From contig JAUHYJ010000017.1 in assembly GCA_030425785.1 (NCBI GenBank), positions 1 through 15,336 on the forward strand: a DNA stretch of 15,336 bases, in the 5' to 3' direction. Below are positions 13,795 to 15,336 of this stretch, piece by piece; position 1 is the first letter of the stretch; the number at the start of each line of letters is the position of its first letter. A program made the translations under genes and the position numbers. Below the pieces are notes generated by a model, which did no database searches, was not told where the DNA came from, and worked only from the letters and a program-made list of their open reading frames with translations. This DNA comes from Acidimicrobiia bacterium. GTDB lineage: Bacteria; Actinomycetota; Acidimicrobiia; Acidimicrobiales; Ilumatobacteraceae.

Positions 13795-13800
13795 TACGGT
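13795..13800 (+). promoter_or_regulatory. -10-like hexamer of the transglutaminase-like gene
   Basis: TACGGT, 6 bases before the GTG at 13807, inside the 65-base gap after the GH29-like gene. It suggests an independent leaderless transcript. Confidence 0.45.
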
Positions 13801-13806
13801 GGCGGT

Positions 13807-14487
13807 GTGATCGACGCCGCCTGGCTGGCCCCGACCTGGTTCCTCGACCACGAGAGCACCGAGGTCGCCGACTTCGTCGCCACCGCGACCGCGGACCTGG
13901 GCGACGACGCCGACGACACCGCCCTCGCGGTGGCGCTCTTCCACGCCGTCCGCGACGGCATCCGGTACGACCCGTACGGCATCGACTACGACCCACACGC
14001 GTTCCGGGCGAGCACGATCTCGACCGCGGAGTCGGGCTGGTGCGTCAGCAAGTCGATCCTGCTGTGCGCGGCCGCGCGCCACGCCGGCATCCCGGCCAGG
14101 CTGGGCTTCGCGGACGTGCGCAACCACCTCACCAGCGAGAAGCTGATGGAGCGAATGGGCACCGACCTGTTCGCCTGGCACGGCTACGCCGAACTGCTCC
14201 TACCCGATCCGGATCGAGAAGGCGAACGCCGCTGGTTCAAGCTCTCGACGGCGTTCAACATCGAGCTGTGCGAGCGCTTCGGCGTGAAGGTGCTCGAGTT
14301 CGACGGCACGGCGGATGCACTGATGCACCCGTACGACGAGGCCGGGAACCGCCACATGGAATACGTCCGCCAGCGCGGGTCGTACGATGACCTGCCGCTC
14401 GACGAGATCGTCGCCGACTTCGGCGAGATCTACGGCAACCGCTTCGGCGACCCGGCCGCCGCCGGCGACGACCCGGCGTTCGCCTGA
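13807..14487 (+). CDS. Transglutaminase-like cysteine protein, 226 aa
   Basis: A transglutaminase-core (papain-fold) protein of the bacterial type that more often acts as a protease-like or amidase-like enzyme than a crosslinker. Residues ~35-60 hold LFHAVRDGIRYDPYG, the usual helix before the active site. The nucleophile is C79 in ESGWCVSKSILLCAAARHAGIPARLGFADVRNH (written here as the family block; C79 is followed by VSKS), and the histidine is H125 in FAWHGYAELLL. The third position is not the classic Asp: the block reads WFKLSTAFN (S147-T148), like the KATPAFN seen in some subfamilies. The later FDGTADALMHPYDEAG and RHMEYV are typical of that subgroup. The GTG start is supported by TACGGT upstream. 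No signal peptide. Confidence 0.82.
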   Translation: MIDAAWLAPTWFLDHESTEVADFVATATADLGDDADDTALAVALFHAVRDGIRYDPYGIDYDPHAFRASTISTAESGWCVSKSILLCAAARHAGIPARLGFADVRNHLTSEKLMERMGTDLFAWHGYAELLLPDPDREGERRWFKLSTAFNIELCERFGVKVLEFDGTADALMHPYDEAGNRHMEYVRQRGSYDDLPLDEIVADFGEIYGNRFGDPAAAGDDPAFA

Positions 14488-14505
14488 GCCGGTTCGGGTC
14501 TCGGA

Positions 14506-14883
14506 TCACGCCACAGGTCCTCTCGAGAACGGCGCCCGCCACCCGGGCGGCTGCGACGAACCGGCGGTCACCCAGTGCTCGGTGCCCGACGCGATGCGGC
14601 CGTCGGCGACGGTGTAGAACCCGGCGCACCAGAACACGTCGTCGCCGTGGTCGACGCGGACCTGCGCGGCCGCCCGGTCGCCGCGGGTGACGACGTCCAC
14701 GACGGTGATCGTCCAGCCCTCGGGGTAGGCGCGGTTCATCTCGACGACCGCGTCGCCGACGAAGCGCTCACCGGTGTGCGTGTAGTCGACGACGACGTCG
14801 GGCGCCACCAGGGCGGCAGCGCCGTCCCAGTCGCGCGCCTCCATCCGCTCGAAGAACGCTCGGACGACGGCACCGGAATCCAC
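14506..14883 (-). CDS. SnoaL-like / NTF2-fold protein, 125 aa
   Basis: A small cone-shaped alpha+beta barrel of the NTF2 superfamily. The N-terminal helices read VVRAFFERMEARDWDGAAAL, followed by VAPDVVVDYTHTGERFVG, the typical strand-turn with a polar pocket. The later strands are WTITVVDVVTRGDRAAAQVRVDH and GFYTVADGRIASGTEHWV. Members include polyketide cyclases, ketosteroid isomerases and many binding proteins; the pocket residues do not let me pick one. The GTG at 14883 is 7 bases after GACGTT (14891-14896). It lies 11 bases downstream of typA in the same direction, so the promoter would overlap the typA stop, and read-through from typA is also possible. Confidence 0.82.
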   Translation of the reverse strand: MDSGAVVRAFFERMEARDWDGAAALVAPDVVVDYTHTGERFVGDAVVEMNRAYPEGWTITVVDVVTRGDRAAAQVRVDHGDDVFWCAGFYTVADGRIASGTEHWVTAGSSQPPGWRAPFSRGPVA

Positions 14884-14890
14884 GCCGGAG

Positions 14891-14896
14891 AACGTC
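14891..14896 (-). promoter_or_regulatory. -10-like hexamer of the SnoaL-like gene, overlapping typA stop
   Basis: GACGTT on the minus strand, 7 bases before the GTG at 14883. The GA of this hexamer belongs to the TGA stop of typA. It is a weak -10 (no leading T) but at the shared spacing. Confidence 0.3.
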
Positions 14897-15336
14897 AGGC
14901 GGTCTGCTTGGCGGCCCGGATGCGGTCCTGGGGGTGCAGGTGGACCTTGCGCAGACGGACGTGCTTGGGGGTCACCTCGACGCACTCGTCGCCGTTGATG
15001 AACTCGAGTGCGTGCTCGAGCGACAGGACGCGGTGCGGTGTGAGCTTCACCGTCTCGTCGGCCGACGAGGCCCGGACGTTGGTGAGCTTCTTCTCGCGGC
15101 AGACGTTGACGTCCATGTCGCCGGCACGTGAGTTCTCGCCGACGATCATGCCCTGGTAGACCGTCGTGCCGGGGCCGACCATCATCGTGGCGCGGTCCTG
15201 CAGGTTGAGCATCGCGTAGGTCGTTGCCGGGCCCTGCCGGTCGGCCACGAGCGACCCCCGATCGCGAGCGCGGATGTCGCCGAACCAGGGTTCGTAGCCC
15301 TCGAAGATGTGGCTGATGACGCCGGTGCCGCGCGTC
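14895..15336 (-). CDS. typA: GTP-binding protein TypA/BipA, C-terminal part
   Basis: Only the last 146 codons are present; the GTPase and middle domains lie beyond the right edge. The segment holds the end of the domain V-like region (TRGTGVISHIFEGYEPWFG, then RDRGSLVADRQGPATTYAML) and the TypA-specific C-terminal domain: VGPGTTVYQGMIVGENSRAG, DVNVCREKKLTNVRAS, LSLEHALEFINGDECVEVTP and KHVRLRKVHL. TypA is a ribosome-associated translational GTPase needed for growth under stress and for late ribosome assembly. The motifs are strongly conserved, so identification is firm. The stop lies 11 bases before the SnoaL-like GTG start. Confidence 0.95.
   Translation of the reverse strand, partial: TRGTGVISHIFEGYEPWFGDIRARDRGSLVADRQGPATTYAMLNLQDRATMMVGPGTTVYQGMIVGENSRAGDMDVNVCREKKLTNVRASSADETVKLTPHRVLSLEHALEFINGDECVEVTPKHVRLRKVHLHPQDRIRAAKQTA

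Noticed and set aside
11653..13806. A long plus-strand open frame running over the GH29-like gene into the transglutaminase-like gene
   Set aside because: Over 11653-13806 it translates to Arg/Pro/Ala-rich sequence without domain character, a high-GC frame shadow of the GH29 gene. Only the part from the GTG at 13807 is real.
1..15336. tRNA, rRNA, CRISPR array, insertion sequence or attachment site
   Set aside because: No cloverleaf-like segment, regular spaced repeats, transposase or integrase reading, or long terminal inverted repeats were seen.

Overview
This is a very GC-rich actinobacterial chromosomal segment. Third codon positions are almost all G or C and GTG starts are common. It carries an F420-dependent luciferase-like oxidoreductase, an AraC regulator of actinobacterial type, and many apparently leaderless genes. 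The gene mix resembles environmental actinobacteria of the Acidimicrobiia/Ilumatobacter kind, but that placement is inference. I see no insertion sequence, integrase, phage gene, tRNA, rRNA or CRISPR array. Coding density is high: the longest gene-free stretch is 191 bases (6312-6502).

Layout. Positions 1-88 hold the first 29 codons of an unrecognised minus-strand gene. Positions 229-4147 are a minus-strand run. In its own 5'->3' order it encodes a DUF2087 transcription factor, an FMN-dependent alpha-hydroxy-acid dehydrogenase, an AraC regulator overlapping it by 4 bases, a DUF4287/DUF5655 protein and an unrecognised 164-residue protein. An EthD-family gene (4207-4506) diverges from the DUF2087 gene across a 59-base gap with a perfect 7-1-7 inverted repeat. 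Positions 4529-6311 are a two-gene minus-strand operon, SDR dehydrogenase then MaoC hydratase, together equivalent to a split peroxisomal type 2 multifunctional beta-oxidation enzyme. A geranylgeranyl-reductase-family flavoprotein (6503-7747) diverges from it.

Positions 7757-9208 hold a small orphan with a hydrophobic segment and an Rv3520c-type F420-dependent oxidoreductase, both minus. A complete class D (OXA-like) beta-lactamase lipoprotein diverges at 9272-10180. Positions 10208-11559 are a VOC protein/PlsC acyltransferase pair (minus). Positions 11636-13741 encode a GH29 alpha-L-fucosidase-like protein fused to a C-terminal beta-helix, with key active-site positions changed. A transglutaminase-like protein follows (13807-14487), then a SnoaL-like protein and the C-terminal part of TypA/BipA (both minus, running off the right edge).

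How it fits together. SDR+MaoC, the F420 oxidoreductase, the EthD protein and the hydroxy-acid dehydrogenase are the kinds of enzymes used in lipid, sterol or other hydrophobic-compound catabolism, but they sit in separate transcription units, so one shared pathway is not shown. The strongest window-wide signal is regulatory: at about ten gene starts a -10-like hexamer (usually TANNNT) lies 6 or 7 bases before ATG or GTG, so the transcript would begin at or next to the start codon. Three genes instead carry clear purine-rich Shine-Dalgarno sequences, and two rely on stop/start overlap.
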